Below the pieces are notes generated by a model. That model was not told the DNA's origin and made no database searches. It worked only from the letters and a program-made list of their open reading frames with translations. From Sulfurovum sp. (GTDB lineage: Bacteria > Campylobacterota > Campylobacteria > Campylobacterales > Sulfurovaceae): a stretch of 5,811 nt of DNA. The position numbers and the translations under genes are program-made. Of this stretch, positions 5,006 to 5,811 are shown piece after piece. Within the stretch, counting starts at the first letter, position 1; the number at the start of each line of letters is the position of its first letter. The DNA lies in contig JALSPX010000272.1 of the NCBI GenBank assembly GCA_026985755.1, positions 1 through 5,811 on the forward strand, written 5' to 3'.

Positions 5006-5811
5006 ATGATTGATAAACCTCTTTTAGCAGGCGTTATTGTACTCCTTACCATCTCTTTAGTCATGAGTTATTCTCTCTCTACATATACGGTAGTCTATTT
5101 TGGATATTCAGATTTTCATTTTTTCATTAGGCAATTTATGGCTGTTTTTGTAGGAGTTATGAGCATGGTACTTTTAAGTAAACTCGATCCTGACAAATGG
5201 TTTCATAGGGTAGGGCTATCTATTTTTATACTCTTTTTTATTTTGATGATAGCTATGCAATTCTTACCCACGTCTCTTGTAAAAGCAGTAGGTGGTGCCA
5301 AACGATGGATACACGTTGGACCTATGTCTATTGCTCCTGTAGAATTTTTCAAAATAGGATTTGTCTTTTTTTTGGCATGGAGTTTTTCGCGAAAACTTCT
5401 GCATAAAGAGAAGATGGGTTTTTTTGAAGAGATACGAACATTTGCACCTTATATTTTTATATTTTTAATAGCAGTGGTCATCATTGCTGTATTCCAAAAA
5501 GATTTAGGGCAAGTAGTTGTGCTGGGTGGTACACTTATGGTTTTGTTTTTATTTGTTGGTTCCTCTTTAAAATTCTTTTTTACAATGCTCTCTTCAGTTT
5601 TTTTGGCTTTTTTGGGCTTGATTTTTTTTGCACCACATAGAATGGCACGTATCAAGTCATGGTGGAGTACAGTACAAGATAATATACTTTCTGTATTGCC
5701 TTTTGAAAAACTTCAAGCCTTGCGTATAGATGCAGTAAAAGAACCATATCAAATATCGAATTCATTAAATTCTATACATAATGGTGGATTTTTAGGTCAG
5801 GGATTGGGTAA
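5006..5811 (+). CDS. ftsW: SEDS-family peptidoglycan glycosyltransferase, FtsW-like, 3'-truncated
   Basis: The first 268 residues of a polytopic inner-membrane protein; SEDS proteins are usually about 360-420 residues, so roughly a third is outside the window. SEDS enzymes polymerise lipid II into glycan strands and work with a class B PBP. Seen: about seven hydrophobic segments (near residues 5-24, 38-58, 69-88, 107-127, 145-163, 168-186, 190-209). Family motifs are GGAKRWIHVGPMSIAPVEFFK (in place of the usual QPSE), then QKDLGQVVVLGG, a periplasmic loop with YQISNSLNSI, and NGGFLGQGLG at the cut. The conserved catalytic Asp of SEDS proteins should lie just beyond the window. The ATG at 5006 is chosen because an in-frame stop lies at 4976-4978 and no other start codon occurs between. 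There is no good Shine-Dalgarno in front of it, so translation initiation may be weak. FtsW is preferred over RodA from the motif style and the FtsI-like neighbour, but this is not certain. A T8 run occurs at 5366-5373. Confidence 0.85.
   Translation, partial: MIDKPLLAGVIVLLTISLVMSYSLSTYTVVYFGYSDFHFFIRQFMAVFVGVMSMVLLSKLDPDKWFHRVGLSIFILFFILMIAMQFLPTSLVKAVGGAKRWIHVGPMSIAPVEFFKIGFVFFLAWSFSRKLLHKEKMGFFEEIRTFAPYIFIFLIAVVIIAVFQKDLGQVVVLGGTLMVLFLFVGSSLKFFFTMLSSVFLAFLGLIFFAPHRMARIKSWWSTVQDNILSVLPFEKLQALRIDAVKEPYQISNSLNSIHNGGFLGQGLG

Noticed and set aside
5366..5373. T8 run in the ftsW-like gene as a phase-variation tract
   Set aside because: It is short and encodes ordinary Phe/Leu codons in a membrane segment of a gene expected to be essential; such runs are common in AT-rich genomes.
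5449..5655. A 68-codon minus-strand frame inside the ftsW-like gene
   Set aside because: It is an antisense shadow; the plus strand encodes SEDS motifs throughout.

Overview
This AT-rich, tightly packed bacterial window is most likely from a member of the Campylobacterota (a Sulfurovum- or Sulfurimonas-like organism). The suggestion rests on base composition and on the style of the FtsW-like and FtsI-like proteins. It is an inference, because no rRNA or other phylogenetic marker is present.

Layout. (1) Positions 2-544, + strand: the 3' part of an alpha/beta-hydrolase gene whose start lies outside the window. (2) Positions 545-784: a 240-base intergenic region. It holds a two-tier imperfect inverted repeat, a good sigma70-type promoter, and a small palindrome lying about where transcription should begin. 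(3) Positions 785-2818, + strand: a secreted 677-residue protein. It has a signal peptide, an N-terminal beta-sandwich-like module, a GH46 chitosanase-like domain and a GH114 endo-alpha-1,4-polygalactosaminidase-like domain. (4) Positions 2836-2860: a perfect 10-bp hairpin between convergent genes, overlapping the stop codon of the next gene. (5) Positions 2844-4916, - strand: a class B penicillin-binding protein (FtsI/PBP3-like) with an unusual charge-segregated C-terminal tail. (6) Positions 4917-5005: a short divergent promoter region dominated by a 15-bp inverted repeat whose arms each read as an outward-facing extended -10 element. (7) From 5006 to the window end, + strand: the 5' part of a SEDS-family glycosyltransferase gene, ftsW-like.

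How the genes work together. The last two genes encode the two halves of a septal peptidoglycan synthase: the SEDS glycosyltransferase polymerises glycan from lipid II and the class B PBP crosslinks it. They are transcribed away from each other from what appears to be one shared palindromic promoter. The central gene is a separate unit with its own promoter. Its two hydrolase domains both belong to families acting on de-N-acetylated, cationic amino-sugar polymers: chitosan (GlcN) and polygalactosamine-type polymers (GalN). A single exported polypeptide carrying both is the most novel-looking thing here. It could remodel the cell's own exopolysaccharide or attack biofilm or cell-wall polysaccharides of other organisms, but nothing adjacent decides between these. 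No RNA genes, CRISPR arrays, insertion sequences or phage genes were seen.
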